Assembly: GCA_011009095.1 (NCBI GenBank)
Contig: VTPC01091032.1
Coordinates: 1-64,000 of the forward strand
Direction: 5' to 3'
DNA: 64,000 nt
Origin: Ignelater luminosus
Lineage: Eukaryota > Arthropoda > Insecta > Coleoptera > Elateridae
In this document: positions 34,690 to 47,039 of the stretch, piece after piece
Position numbering within the stretch: the stretch's first letter is position 1
Layout of the letters: every line of letters starts with the position of its first letter
Program-made: the position numbers and the translations under genes
Notes under the pieces: model-generated
Told to the model about the DNA's origin: nothing
What the model saw: only the letters and a program-made list of their open reading frames with translations
The model's database searches: none

Positions 34690-35665
34690 TGATCAACGTC
34701 TTATAAGAAGGATTCAAAGTATGTAGAACTGTGTTAAAATCGGAAACTGTATTTCAGATGAGTTCTATACTACAGTAGGAGTTCGACAAGAAGATATTAT
34801 CAGCCCTCTTTTGTTTGTAATTCTAATGGATAATATTATAAGAAGCTGGAAACGCTTACGCAGATACTTCGTTGTAAACTGGAGATTAACAGCAATAAGT
34901 ATAAATATTTTGCTTTACGCCGACGATTTGGTCCTGTAGGCAGATTCAAGCGAAAATCTCCACTTCAATCTTAATTGTGTGACACGCTACCTAAACAGTA
35001 GGAACGTGAAACTTAGTGTGTCCAAGTCCAAGATAATAGTTGTGTCGAGGCGATGGGATTTACAGCAAGTCGAAGCCTTTAAATAGCTTGGAGTTATTGT
35101 AGCAAGTGAGAGGAAAATAAACCACGAAATAAACTCCCGAACTGAAGCAGCAGGAAGAATGTTCTGTTCGGTTAACTCAAAGCTCTTGCAAAAGCGTGAA
35201 GTATCGGAGAAAACGAAAATGTCTGTGTACAAGTCAACATTTGTTCCAGTTTTAACTTATGGCTGTGAGTCATGGGCATTTACATCTAAACACAACAGCA
35301 GACTACGGGCTCAGGAAATGTTGCGGGCAGAACTAGAAGATATAGGATTGGCAACCAAACTATTCGGGACTCTCTAAATGTGAATCCTGTGATTGATTTA
35401 GTCCACAGCTAAGGTGGTTCGGCCATGTTATTCGTAAGGAGGAGTCTCGATTCCCGAGGCAGGCCATGGAGGCTATGATCGAGAGTAGGTGTCTACGAGG
35501 GAGACACAGAGTGACCTGGAAGGACAACATCAACAACTTGTTGCAGAAGCGTGTCACAAACTGGTCAAACGCCCAAGTGGCTACCCGCGAATCCAGTGGA
35601 AGGCATTCATCACCGCCCTACACCTGACGGTAGAAGGGTTACCGACGAAGTAAGTAAGTAACTTT
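34690..35665 (+). mobile_element. RTE-group LINE 3' fragment, second lineage
   Basis: It starts inside the reverse transcriptase (DEFYTTVGVRQEDIISPLLF near 34760, where the usual RQG is RQE). LLYADDLVL near 34915 keeps both catalytic Asp. Then NVKLSVSKSKIIVVSRR, an open frame at 35159-35377 (KTKMSVYKSTFVPVLTYGCE), WFGHVIRKEESRFPRQAMEA near 35415, and a tail closing in GTAA repeats at about 35650. Several stops and frameshifts. It differs in sequence from the three RTE copies at 17.9, 38.6 and 52 kb. Confidence 0.7.
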
Positions 35666-35669
35666 TGCT

Positions 35670-37369
35670 TATTGTTTGTACTTTGATTCGATCATTGTGT
35701 ACATGACCTTAGCTACAGGAAGAGATCTTCAGTCTAAGCTAGGATAACTTAGAGTTAAAATAATGAAAATGGTTGGCATTTCATTGGAATTGGTTTTCGT
35801 TTTAGAAGTTATCGTTAAAGATTATCAAGATTGTAAGTATACAGTCATTTTAGAACTTGAATGCGGTTTTAGCTATGTTTTGTAACTTTTGGCCTGATTT
35901 GATTTATGAAACCTACTGTTTGTGTTTTTTGGCGTTCCAAAAGCTTTGTGTTTTCTTTGTGCTGTTTGTTGAATCTTTTATATTGTTTGTTGTGTGTTGA
36001 ATATTCTTGTAACTGAACCTTCTTCGTAATTCTTTTGTTTTGGAAAATTATGCTTCTAGTGTTTAGGAAATAGCTTAGTAGGACTGTTGTTTCATAGGAC
36101 ACTCTCTAAGCAGATAATTTCTCAGCTTGATTATCATGGTTTTGATTACGTGAACCTTAGTTGGATTTGAGGATCTTTTTATTTGGGGTTGTCATTTCAT
36201 GACCTTACTCTAAAAGTTTCCCCCTTTTCGCTTGTACGAATTTTAAACGTACAAAAAAAACTTCATTTTCTTTGTTAGAATTATTCAAAGACTAATAAGC
36301 AATATTTAAATGTCAAACTTCAAAATGTATGTGGTTATCGAGATATCAGAAGAACATAAGTTGAAATCTTGAACACAAGTGCCATGTTACATAAATGAAA
36401 ATGAGTTTTTCGATCAAAATAAGATAATAAAAAGAGCAACAAAAACAAATACGATTTGGGTTTAACATAATTACAAAAATTTCATTTACAGAACAATAAA
36501 GTTATATTTACACTGTAACTGGTTTCGCAATGTTTAGCTAAACGCATTTATGTGAATTATAATTTTGTTTCAGTGAAAATTACACATTGGTGATTAAAAC
36601 TTTAAAGACAATAAAAACACCGTAAATAAATAACTAGTATAATATTCATCACCATAAAATGAACAAGCTAGAGTAAAGTTTTACGTAACAATATCACCCA
36701 ACCGCAGCAGTTGAGTTTTAATTATCCTTAACCGCATTATCAAAGCAATATTCATCCATATTTTAATCAGTGAAAACGGACAGCGTCTAGTACAGGTTCT
36801 TGGCTATAAATTTATATTACATGCATTTAATCTGGATGCATTCCTAGTATGTTTTAGGAGTCATATTATCGCCATCAAATTCCGAAATCTAATTTGGTAT
36901 GTACAAAATGTACTTTATATTATGTTGCGTTTATAGTTTTAGTTTCAGGTTGTTTTGATGTTTAGTCTGTGCGAATTTTGGTTTTGGTTGAAAATAATTT
37001 TAAAATGATGAAAATCGACAGCGAATGACCTGTTAATTAAAATTTTGTGCAATGAATGTGGGTTATTGATTTGTAAAAGCTACAATGTTCGTACTGCTCT
37101 ATTTATTTTCACACATTACACATATTTACAGCAATTTCAATCAAGATTAATCAGAAGGAACTGTGTACCGAAACCTGATTTGTATGATAAAAAGCATCAT
37201 AATAATTACAAGTTAATATCTCGTGTAATGGTAAAATCAAGTTTTTTAAAGGAATAACGAAAGATTTATTGATATAGTAGAAAATCCTGCTGAAGGTAAA
37301 ATCGGATCAATGTAAATTTTTACTGTGAAATGCACAAGGTGATTGAGACGCTTGTATCAATGCCTTTTC
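35670..37369. other. AT-rich stretch without recognised features
   Basis: No coding homology or structured repeat seen. Confidence 0.5.
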
Positions 37370-38160
37370 TTGATTATTCAATGTGCGATGTATGTAGACC
37401 TCCAAGGCTGAATCTGTTCTTCTATTCCCTTGTGTAGTTGAATCGTCTTCACTTCTCATTTTTTTGTGGTTTCGGTATAGTCGAGAGTATGACTAACTTT
37501 TTCTTTTAACTTGTTGTCTGATGTTTTCCCACCTCCATTTGATAAAAGTAAATTTTAAGGAGGAGGCTATAATTAGAAGATATATCCAATTAATTTGGTG
37601 TATCAAGAAGTGATTTCCTAGCATACAGAGCGAGGTTTTCATTATGGCCAATTTATCTTTTTGTTTGCAAATTTATGGGAATCTTTCACCTCTTTCGTTC
37701 TTAAATCCTAGACCATATTTTCTCAATGACTTCCTACTTTTTCCTACAATCCACATCTAATCTTGACATTCATATCACTTATTACTATACTGTCGCGTTG
37801 TCTGATTTGCCGCTTCTCAATACATCATTCACTTCCTTATAGAATTGCTGCTCGTATGAACAGACTTGAACAAAATTTACATTAACAGAACCATCTTGAG
37901 CGTCAAGCATTGCAATTCTGCCACAGTCATCTTCCTTCCTACTGCAAATACCAGTACATTTTTTGGATACGAACTATCCTCGCCCAAGGAATACACGACA
38001 TGGTCATCGGCTACACATTTGCTTGAATATGGCCTAAGCGTTCTACTTAAACGCCAAAAATAGAAATACTCATTATTTTCATTCCTATTATAGTATTGTT
38101 CCTCTTTCCAGTCTCATGCATACTTCTGACATTCCATGTAGCAATAAGATGTTTTGTCAA
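37370..38160 (-). mobile_element. LINE endonuclease fragment (RTE-like), minus strand
   Basis: On the minus strand TKHLIATWNVRSMHETGKRN near 38150 is the typical start of an APE-type LINE endonuclease. IIGMKIMSISIFGV follows, and QRDSIVISDMNVKIRCGL near 37800 matches the family's GDFNAKVG block with two changes. The rest decays rapidly. There is no RT part, so only the 5' portion of an element is left. Confidence 0.55.
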
Positions 38161-39607
38161 AATTCACAACAGCTATCCTGAGGAATATTCAAACTTTTGC
38201 GCCATTCAAGGGACGCCCGTACTCAGAATCGTCATTTAAGCCATCACCATAAACTTCCTAGGAAGTTTTAGCAGCTGCTCAAACGACGTCTTCTTGGATA
38301 CCGTCTGAAGAGACGTTCAGTGCAAGACTAGTAATATCACATCAAACTTGTTGAGTAAATAAATCAGACTGATGTGTGCATGTGTCATATTCTGAAAACG
38401 TTTTTACGAGTTTTACATAAAAGAACATTAAAATTGAAGGACGTATAAGTGAAAACGTCTAGGAACTGAGAGGCATTTAATAAAGTATAGCATAACAAGG
38501 TAATAACATTTTTTTAATCATCAGGTCAAATGGACAATTTATGACAAATCTTTATTGAGACCGAAAAACAAATTTAAGAATCAGTAACGAGTAGGTATTT
38601 TCTACTATCTCAGTAGAGACAGACTTACTTCAGGAACCTAGCAATTGTTTTTGCTTAATCCAGAAACCGAGAAAAATCATGTCCTACCCCTAACATCCTT
38701 ACTCCTCCAAAAGTCTCCTTTTGCTTCCCCAAACCGTCCTGCCAGCGTGGAAGATTATGGAAAAACACCCTCTATCATGGCAAGTTTAAAACGAAACGGA
38801 AGTAAACCCCAGGTGGGTAGAGCAATCCACGCCAAATCCCCCACCTCGAAGAAGGTCTGCCTCAAGGATTCCGGGGAAGGCAGAAATTCGCCCGTATCAT
38901 CATCAAAAGAAAAACTACTAATCGCGACTTATAATATAACGACCATGAGAGCACAAGAACATCTAACAGAATTGGAACAAAAACTAGAACATATCAAGTG
39001 GGACGTATTGGGATTATGCAAAACATGGCTCCCAGGAGAAAAATGTTATATACTGAAATCTGGACACGTGCTGTTTCAAAACAATTCAGACCAAGATCCG
39101 CACCACGAAAGAGTAGTCCTCTTAATCAACAAAAGAAGAAAACACATGATCACTAAATTCTACGCCATCTCACACCGTGTTATATATGGCACGATGAAAC
39201 TATCCAAGAGATATATACGTAATACAGATGATTAGAGTGTACGCTCCTACCAATGCATCAGATGATGAGTTTGTGGAAATATTCTACGAGGATATAACAA
39301 CTGTCAGGCAAGCAGAGAACACCCACTACTGCCTAGTCATCGGAGACTTCAGTGCTAAAGTAGGGACAAAAATGGACAACTTTGAAAACCTACAATATGA
39401 ACAAATTTACTGTATGAAAACTTACTTTAAAAAACCACTCAAAATGAAATGGATATGGCACAAAGTCCAGACGGGAGAACTAAAAATTAAATCAACTTTA
39501 TCTTGGCAAGAGACAAATTTATGGTCACAGATATCTTGGTGCTAAATAGCATACACACGGGTGGCGATCACAGACTGCTAAGAACCACAATCAAAATCAA
39601 TGTAAAA

Positions 39608-40120
39608 CAGTGATGGGTAAGATACAATAATATTTTATCTAGATACAGATAAACAAATGTTTATTGTATCTAATAACAGATACAAGGTACATTTTCATAA
39701 TTATATCTAGATTCAGATACAAGATGTAATTATCGAATCTAGATACAGTATCCAGATACCTTGTATCTAGATAATACTGAATGTAGCTTACTTCAGAGAA
39801 ACTAGAAATTTTTAAACGACAAACTAAATTAAAACATAAATTTTTGTTAAGATCCGTTTATGAAGAAAATTTACAAAATTTATTGCCATAAATTGTCTTT
39901 ACTTGGAAAGGGATGACAAAAGCAGGTTTAAAAGTTAAACTGTTCACAAAACTGCAAAATTTTCTAATTATCTAAGTAAAGATACATCTGTCATTAAAGA
40001 TGCAGCTGAAATGTAGCTAGTTACAGATACAAGATTCATTTTCATAATTGTATCTAGATTCAGATACAAGATATAATTATCGTATCTCGATACTTTGTAT
40101 CTAGATAATACCCATCACTG
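39608..40120. mobile_element. hAT-like non-autonomous element, 513 bp, with internal duplication
   Basis: The ends read CAGTGATGGGTAAGATAC and, on the reverse strand, CAGTGATGGGTATTATC. The interior is full of TATCTAGATAC words. About 100 bp near 39678-39779 recurs in direct orientation near 40021-40111. No clear 8-bp target duplication remains. It sits between the endonuclease and RT parts of the RTE LINE. Confidence 0.75.
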
Positions 40121-41536
40121 GAGCTCAAATCCAAACTCACACCGCTGCTAAATTTTGAAAACCTACAATTAGACGATCTAATTCAAAAAATAACAAAGGA
40201 CATACAAACTGCAACGAAAAAGTCAGTAACTCAAATAAAAGCAAAAGAGATAAAAATAACCAAAGAAACAAAACAACCAATTAACTTGAGACGAAACTTA
40301 AACAGAAACTCCGGCGAATACAAACAAATCAACGAGATGATAAAACGGGAATAAAGGAAAGACAAGCAAGATTATAACACAAGATGAATAAGAGATACAA
40401 TTGAAAACAACAAAAACACGAAAGTCTTAAGAAACATAACATCACATGGTCAACATCAAATGTACTGTATGAAAGACAAAAATGGCCAATTGGTCATAGG
40501 CACAACAGAAATCTCTAAAGTCATCGAAGACTTCTACACAAAATTGTACGAGTCAAAGCAAAAGCAAACCTACCAGAAATAACAATACGAAATGCCAATT
40601 CCGAAGAGATACCTAAAGTCACCACTCAAAAAATATATATACAGCTTTACAACAAATGAAAAATGGCCGGTGCCCAGGAGAAGACCGGATGACAATAGAA
40701 ATGTTAAAGATGGGAGGAAGCCCGCTAGCTAAAGCCATCCATCTACCAATGAACCGCTGTATCAATGAATGCAAAATACTAACCAGCTAGAAAAACGCAA
40801 AAGTGATATTGATATTCAAGAAAGGTGACACCGCTGACATGGGAACTATAGGCCAATTAGTCTATTATCGCATCTGTATAAGTTGCTAACAAAAATCCTT
40901 ACGAACGGACTGACAAGCAAACTGGACTTCTATTAACCTGTCAAACAGGCAGATTCAGAAAGGGTTTTACTACCATTGTCCACCTTCAAACCTTGCGAAT
41001 GCTGATTGGAAAATTCAAAGAGTACAATCTTCCAGTACACCTAGGGTTTGTAGATTTCCAAAAAACCTTCGACTCAGTGGAGTTTTGGTCAATATTCGAA
41101 GGACTAAACGATGCAAGAGTAAACTCCCGTTATATCACCTTGCTGAAAAACATCGGTGCAAACACCACCATGCACGTCAAGATCAATGAAACCGCAAATA
41201 CAAAAAAAATACCATTGCAAAAAGATATCAGAGAAGGAGATACCATTTCTCCCAAGCTCTTTACACTGGCGCTAGAAAATGTATTTAAAAAAATAAACTG
41301 GAAACCATCTGCGCTTTACAGACGAGTCATAATAAGTAGAAATGAGGAAGAATTAGACCAAATGTTAACCGATCTTGCCCTGAACTCAAAGACCATAGGA
41401 CTACCAACAGCGTAAACCAACAAACCATAAAAAATGTCCATCAATCTTGGCCACCTCACTAAGCTTGGAAAACTAAATCGAACCACCGAGATCACAAGGC
41501 GAACAAAACTTGGATGGGCGGCATTTAGAAAACTTA

Positions 41537-41848
41537 TAGCGTTTTCGATTCACCGTTCTGGAGCATTCCCAGAGTGCTCCGCAAGCAAAATCTGTGTTTC
41601 ATTCATCCATCGAACTTGCTCTATCTGCGATTTGGTGTTCGGTTGAACCTTGCGCTCCGTTAAAGGTCCCTCTAAAAGTGCTCGTGATATAGATCAACAT
41701 CGAGCATTGGTGGGATTCGTGTTCGGTTGTTTCTCATCCCACGCTCCAGAAGGGCAACGTGAGCGCAACCGGTTAACGAGCAGTGACGTCACTGCATAAT
41801 TTCCGAGTACCCTCGGAGCAAGTCGAGAGTAGCAAATCGAAAACGCTA
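41537..41848. mobile_element. PIF/Harbinger-like MITE, 312 bp, TTA target duplication
   Basis: The termini TAGCGTTTTCGATT (left) and its exact reverse complement (right) are flanked by TTA at 41534-41536 and 41849-41851. Three-base TWA duplications are characteristic of PIF/Harbinger. The interior is GC-richer and non-coding. It interrupts the RTE LINE just after GWAAFRKL, and the LINE resumes directly beyond the duplication. Confidence 0.85.
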
Positions 41849-42340
41849 TTAGTGAGATACTAAGAAACCAAGAAATACCAATGAGTTTGAAGAAAACGGT
41901 ATAGGACACGTGCGTTCTGCCTGTAATGACATATGGCATGGAAACAATGGCAATAACATATACAAGCGCAAACAAATAAAAAACAACTCAACATGCTATG
42001 GAAAGGGCAATGCTCGACATAAGTCTTAGAGATCGAGCCCGAAACACAGAATTAGGTGCCGTACAAAGGTCACAGACATTATGGAGAAAGTCCCAAAGCA
42101 AAAATAGAGTTGGGCCGGACACGCCGCGAGAAAACCTTCAGAACATTGAGTAAACCAACTCATACGATGGTTACCTAGAACATCAAAAAGGAACGTCGAC
42201 AGACCACAAAAAAGATGGGCAGACGATATCAAAGAGATAGCGGGCAAAACCTGGTTGCAAGCTGCGCAAAATAACGAAACTTTCACAACTAAGAGAAGGC
42301 CTATGTCCAGCAGTGGAGGAGGGAGGGCTGAAAAAAGAAG

Positions 42341-42755
42341 AAGCTGTTTTGTGTGTGTGTCGTTTCCAAGGCTTCGAAGGAGTCGGAAGACGTTGTAGCA
42401 TCCTCTTTAGCCAAGATGGTTGTTGATATAGTTGTATGATTTAAGTTAGGTGGTGTAGTCATGGCGTGCTAATAGTAGTCTTCGTTGTCATAGTGTTTGG
42501 CGGTTGTTATAGAGCAACAAGTTGCAAGTTGAAATCGATGATGTTCTTGGTATTTTACAGCAAAAAATTATGTGGGAACATCAGAAAATGATCTGCTCAG
42601 AATGCCATCACCGTACGCACGTGCTGTGGTGTGGGAAGTAGAGTGGCTGATGATAGTGTGAGACGATGACTAGCAGGGTGGAGTCACTCAGAGAGCAGGA
42701 AGAGCATACACCATGCACATTTCGAACACGTGCACAGTACGTCTTATCATTCACG
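42341..42755. other. unassigned stretch after the RTE LINE
   Basis: Opens with a short GTGTGTGTGT run. I see no gene. It may contain eroded LINE sequence leading to the fragment at 42760. Confidence 0.4.
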
Positions 42756-42759
42756 GTAA

Positions 42760-42875
42760 AACAATTGAGAGTAGAGGTCCTGGTAGAAGAAGAACATCAT
42801 GACTAAAAAAACTACGTAATAAAAGTAAAAAAGTTATAATCACTAACATGATCGCCAACGTTGGATAATCGAATA
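42760..42875 (+). mobile_element. LINE C-terminal tail fragment
   Basis: Reads IESRGPGRRRTS, a stop, LKKLRNKSKK and NMIANVG. The pattern GxGRRRTSWLKNLR...MIANIR is a familiar C-terminal end of insect LINE polyproteins. Only about 35 codons are recognisable. Confidence 0.5.
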
Positions 42876-42879
42876 TGAC

Positions 42880-45800
42880 CTTACAAGATTTCAGACGAAG
42901 AAAGCTGTAGCCGTTCTGTCATCCAACGATGTAGTAGTGGCTTTGGAAAAAATATCAACACTCACCCAATATACCCAGGAATGTGAGAAGTTGACGTTTT
43001 CGCTTTCGTGGAAATAGAAATAACCTGGAATTTCGAAGATGGCTGTAATTATAAGTTTTTAATGGCATAACTTTAGTGTTTCCTTTTCAATAATGCCACA
43101 CAGCAAGTTCATTAGATCATTAACAGTTATTCAAACTAACAACAAACCATTTTCTCATTTTTGCTGCATTAAATCAGCTAAAAATAAAAATTTTATATCC
43201 AAGTTTTTGATACGTTCTTAGAAGCTGACTGTAACAAAAAATTTTGAAACTTCCCAGTAGTAGAATTAAATGAATATTAAAAGATAATTTTATACGACTT
43301 GTTATTGTTATATATAAAGAAAAACAGGTAGAGTCTGCTTTTACGATTCCCTTGTAAACCACAAAAGGTTCCTTTTACAGCAGTAAAAAATTACGAGCCC
43401 ATCTCTCAATTAGTCACCTTTGATTCATCATCAGAAGTGCATCGCCAATTGTCTTCGTTTCCTCATAATTCTTTTTCAAAATCATTAACAGAAAAAACCA
43501 TTATTGTGTTCGCTTGAACAACCAATAAATTTCTATCATTCTAAATTGGTGCAGGCCCGGCGCCACTTAGTCGTTCCCTTCAAAAGTCTTTCATTTGAAG
43601 ACACGTTTCATGTTTTGGATTGATTTACAGGTTGAAGGAACCATCCGGTTCGAGATCCAACGGGGAAGGCCTTTTATGACGAGGGTTAGGTTCACACTAA
43701 ACAATAGGTCAGGTCAGTGTTGGCAACTGATAAATAGCAAAGACCCCCGCCGCCGCGCGTGCCAACTGCTGTTACTAATAATGTAATATCCTTATGTTGA
43801 CACAGGTTAGCAGCTCGGGTCAGCGGCGTGGTGTACGACCGTAGTGATTTATTATCCTTCTTACTCGTATATATGTTGCGTATATATGTTTCAGGATAAA
43901 GGTAACCGCAATCACGGTTGCAAAAAGGAATACATTCAAGACGGCCGCCGTAGAGGCGTAACATCAACTTTATGCCGCCTCGAGGATTCCGACCTTGTTA
44001 ACGTGAACCGTGAATCATCTTGAGTAGTTTTTATTTCTTTCGTGGATTTAAAGCTTAGTAACCATAGAGTTAATTCTGTAAGATGCGGTGAGATGAACCA
44101 TGGGAAATCCTCGCTTTTTTTATAATTCTTAAAACCTTAAGTAGTATTTCTCTCGTGGGGTTAATTTGAATAATAATAATTCAGAACTGAATTAAATTTA
44201 GTTCATCTTAAATTTAATAATTTCTGCTCTTAATGTGGATTGTAAAATAGATTGAAGATGTCTTTTGGCGAATGGACTATTAGGAAGTGCTCTGTGCATA
44301 TATTACTCCAAAATTATACGATATTTATTTAAATTAGGCTTGGCACGAAAACTTAAGAGGTTAATAATACTTTCAACGTAGGTGTACCATAACGATCTAA
44401 TGGAAGGTCAATACTGGAGCAAATAGTAGGTTATTGTTACTAGTCCTTTCCTTGAAAGAATTTGTTGGCTTGTACTATTTTTAATTAATTCTTTAAGTCT
44501 TCCTCATCTGTCGCAGAAAAAAATAAATTTTATAATAATTATTCTTACTTACAACTGCATAGTATAATGAAAGGTAAAGAAATTTGCGTGTATACGTTTT
44601 GAGTGAGTATAACAAGAGAATACTTAATATCGAGAATGCACTTTATAAAATCTCGGCGATACACGCACTTTAATCATTAATTCTGGTATGCAACAAGAAG
44701 GCGTGAATTATTGGTGTTGTCGCCAAGTTGCAAGTAGAGACACTAATGATAAATACACATAATTATGAGAATTACTGTGCTAAACACGCGATTATCTGCC
44801 GAGAGAACTCGAGATTAGCCATCTATTGTGGCAGGACTGTCGCAAAAGTCAGAACGCCTAAGGACAGTAGCTTTTCTAGTCGTAAATAATACAGAGAACG
44901 GGTTTTGCAAAGCTTCACTGTTTACTATAATATTTTACAATAAATTGACCGTGAATTTGCACATATTTAACTATAATAACCTGAGACTATTTCTTTTTGC
45001 ATTCATATACATATTTTCTCGCTGACATTTATATGCTAAAAATCCGGGAAAATCCTAATTAGGGCAACATTTTTACCTTCTAAAGCGAAACTTCTCAATC
45101 GTAAAAAAGGGGGATAATTCCGGTTTAAGTTTCTCCCTTACCTTTTGCAAACGGCAAATCTCAAATGGGGCGTGGTTGCGGTGCAACAGCCTAAAATCGT
45201 CGCCGTCCATGCGACCCCACACACTGCACGGTATTCTAGGAACACTCCAATTACACTTTTCCAAGGGGCTCATGTTCCCTAACTAAACCGCGTTGCACTT
45301 TGAAATTGGTTCCGGTGTATTACCGGTCAGTGGACATTGTTTGACCTTTTTTTACCTGCTTTGAAGTTTATTTACTCTCTTTGAAGTAGTTTCGTGAAAC
45401 TAAATCGTATTGCTTTTTGTTGTCTTTGAAAACTCGATAGAAAAGAAGAATGATTTATTGAGATTTATAATTATATTCTTGTTTTTGTTGGAGTATTTTC
45501 TTTTTTCCAGAAGCGAATTGAAAGAGGAAAGGCGCCATAAAATGAGCCTAGTGCACCTTCGCATATTTTATACACAGAGGAAAAATAGCACGCCAGTACT
45601 CTTCAATGTCTCGATATAAAACATGAATCAAGGGTATTTCTATTTTTTTATGCACTTCCTACAGGTGGAGACAGGAGACACACAGGTATGCTTGTTTCAG
45701 CAAGTTGGATCAACTTTTACACATACAGACATTTTCTTTGATGTGCCCAAAAAGTTGTAACAGCGATTTCTTCTTCGCAAAATGATGGACACCAACATCA

Positions 45801-46080
45801 TACAGGACTAGTCAAGTTCATTTCAGTTTATTTTACAGTGCAACATTTTTCTCGTACAAAGCTATAAGCGCAAATAAAGTGTGTTTTGTGGGAACGATAA
45901 CAAAAAAAGTAGCAAACTTTTTAATGAACACATGACGAAAAATTGCAAACTGATTAGAGTTTGCTGCATGTTCAATTAATTAATAAAACAAGCAGTTCAG
46001 AAGTCACTTATGACTGTATCTGTTAATCTCAAGAATACATGTTGTCTAAAAGTTGATGAGCGTGGATTCTCATTTAAGCG
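42880..46080. other. mostly AT-rich stretch without recognised features
   Basis: Short GC-richer patches occur near 43550-43980 and 45120-45330. Neither contains a motif I know. No RNA gene or structured repeat seen. Confidence 0.45.
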
Positions 46081-46084
46081 TTAA

Positions 46085-46790
46085 TTGGGCTATTGCCACA
46101 CTCTGTTGCGATATTTTGTTGTAACGTTTCGCAAGTTGACTTTTCTTCCGGCCTCAGGCGTTTGTCCTAGTATTGACATCCATATAGGTTTTATTTCTAA
46201 GCTAGCCTGACTTATCGGTTCTTCGACTAGCGCTATGTATGTGGCCTCCTTCAGTTTTCTACGAGTTCTGTTCTCGTTTTTGGCCACTATTTATGCATTA
46301 TCCCACTAGATGCGGTGGTCACTATTTGCGCATTATCCCTTTGGATACGGTGGTCTTCACCTGCCCGTTTCTCCTATGTATGCCCTGCCACACTCGCATG
46401 AAATGTTGTAGACACAGTTCTTCGTCTACTAGTTTTTAGTTGCTGAGTTTGGTTTTGGTGACCATTTTCCTAAGCGTCCGCGAGGATTTGAACGCCGCGC
46501 GCATGTTGTACCTGCTTCCGATTTTTCATAGTTGATCGGAGACGCCCGGTACATACTTGATGACAGTTGTGCGTTGCCTTTCAGCTGCATCATCTCTGTC
46601 CGTTCTGTCCTCTGTGTTTTGGTTGCTCTCAAACGTTAGGTTGGCTGAAGGTATTAAGTTCGCTGCTATGGTATCATGATATTCAATCTCTCTAAGGGTT
46701 TGAGCTATCCTTTCCCTCTCCTTCCTCAGATCTCCTTCTTTAGAGCATATTGTCTTCGTTCTACCATATAGGCATCTTGCGACGCCCATT
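46085..46790 (-). mobile_element. Penelope-like element, 3' part with GIY-YIG region
   Basis: On the minus strand the frame at 46789-46526 ends TTVIKYVPGVSDQL, then RYNMRAAFKSSRTLRKMVTK near 46500, matching the RT-thumb/linker block (VKYIKNVTEAI..RFNIKIAFKS) of insect Penelope-like elements. KEATYIALVEEPISQASLEI followed by KPIW near 46220 is the end of the GIY-YIG endonuclease region (family: ISQPSLEIxPIW). Only a shrunken GIY-YIG core lies between, so it is deleted and broken. Penelope-like elements carry this endonuclease in place of an APE or integrase domain. Confidence 0.65.
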
Positions 46791-46866
46791 TTCGCACTCC
46801 TGTGATGGTTGAAGTCGTAGTGCAGGTATCTACCTGTGTGGGTAGGTTTCCAAACCGCTATTCTCA

Positions 46867-47000
46867 GGGCGAATGCCTGAGGACGGAAGCAGAGTCAGCT
46901 TCCAAAACGTCGGGACAAAATATCGCAACAGAATGCGACAAGAGCCCAATTAGCACCTCAAACTCAAGAATACACTTTTCTCGTCTATTGGAGAAGAGTG
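46867..47000 (+). repeat. inverted copy of the Penelope-like 3' end
   Basis: 46867-46965 (GAATGCCTGAGGACGGAAGC, then ACAAAATATCGCAACAGAAT) is a diverged reverse-orientation copy of 46085-46170. The two copies flank the coding remnant. Partial copies in direct or inverted orientation are a known trait of Penelope-like insertions. Confidence 0.65.
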
Positions 47001-47039
47001 GACCTCTTCCAGCATACTCTTCTTCCTGTTTTTGATTGG

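Larger units (their letters stand above)
38600..42340 (+). mobile_element. RTE-type LINE, nearly complete, with two nested transposons
   Basis: An open frame at 38645-39235 starts with a Ser/Lys/Pro-rich segment and then the APE domain (LLIATYNITTMRAQEHLTEL, LKSGHVLFQNNSD). After a frameshift near 39230 it continues IRVYAPTNASDDEFVEIFYE and VIGDFSAKVG, then FMVTDILVLNSIHTGGDH near 39520. The RT part runs 40640-41415 (NYRPISLLSHLYKLLTKIL; GFVDFQKTFDSVEFWS; LQKDIREGDTISPKLFTLAL). The catalytic box near 41315 reads FTDEVIISRNEEEL where relatives have FADD, so it is mutated. The tail (RRTKLGWAAFRKL, SLRDRARNTELGAVQRSQTL) ends near 42330. A hAT copy (39608-40120) and a MITE (41537-41848) interrupt it. 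Confidence 0.8.
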
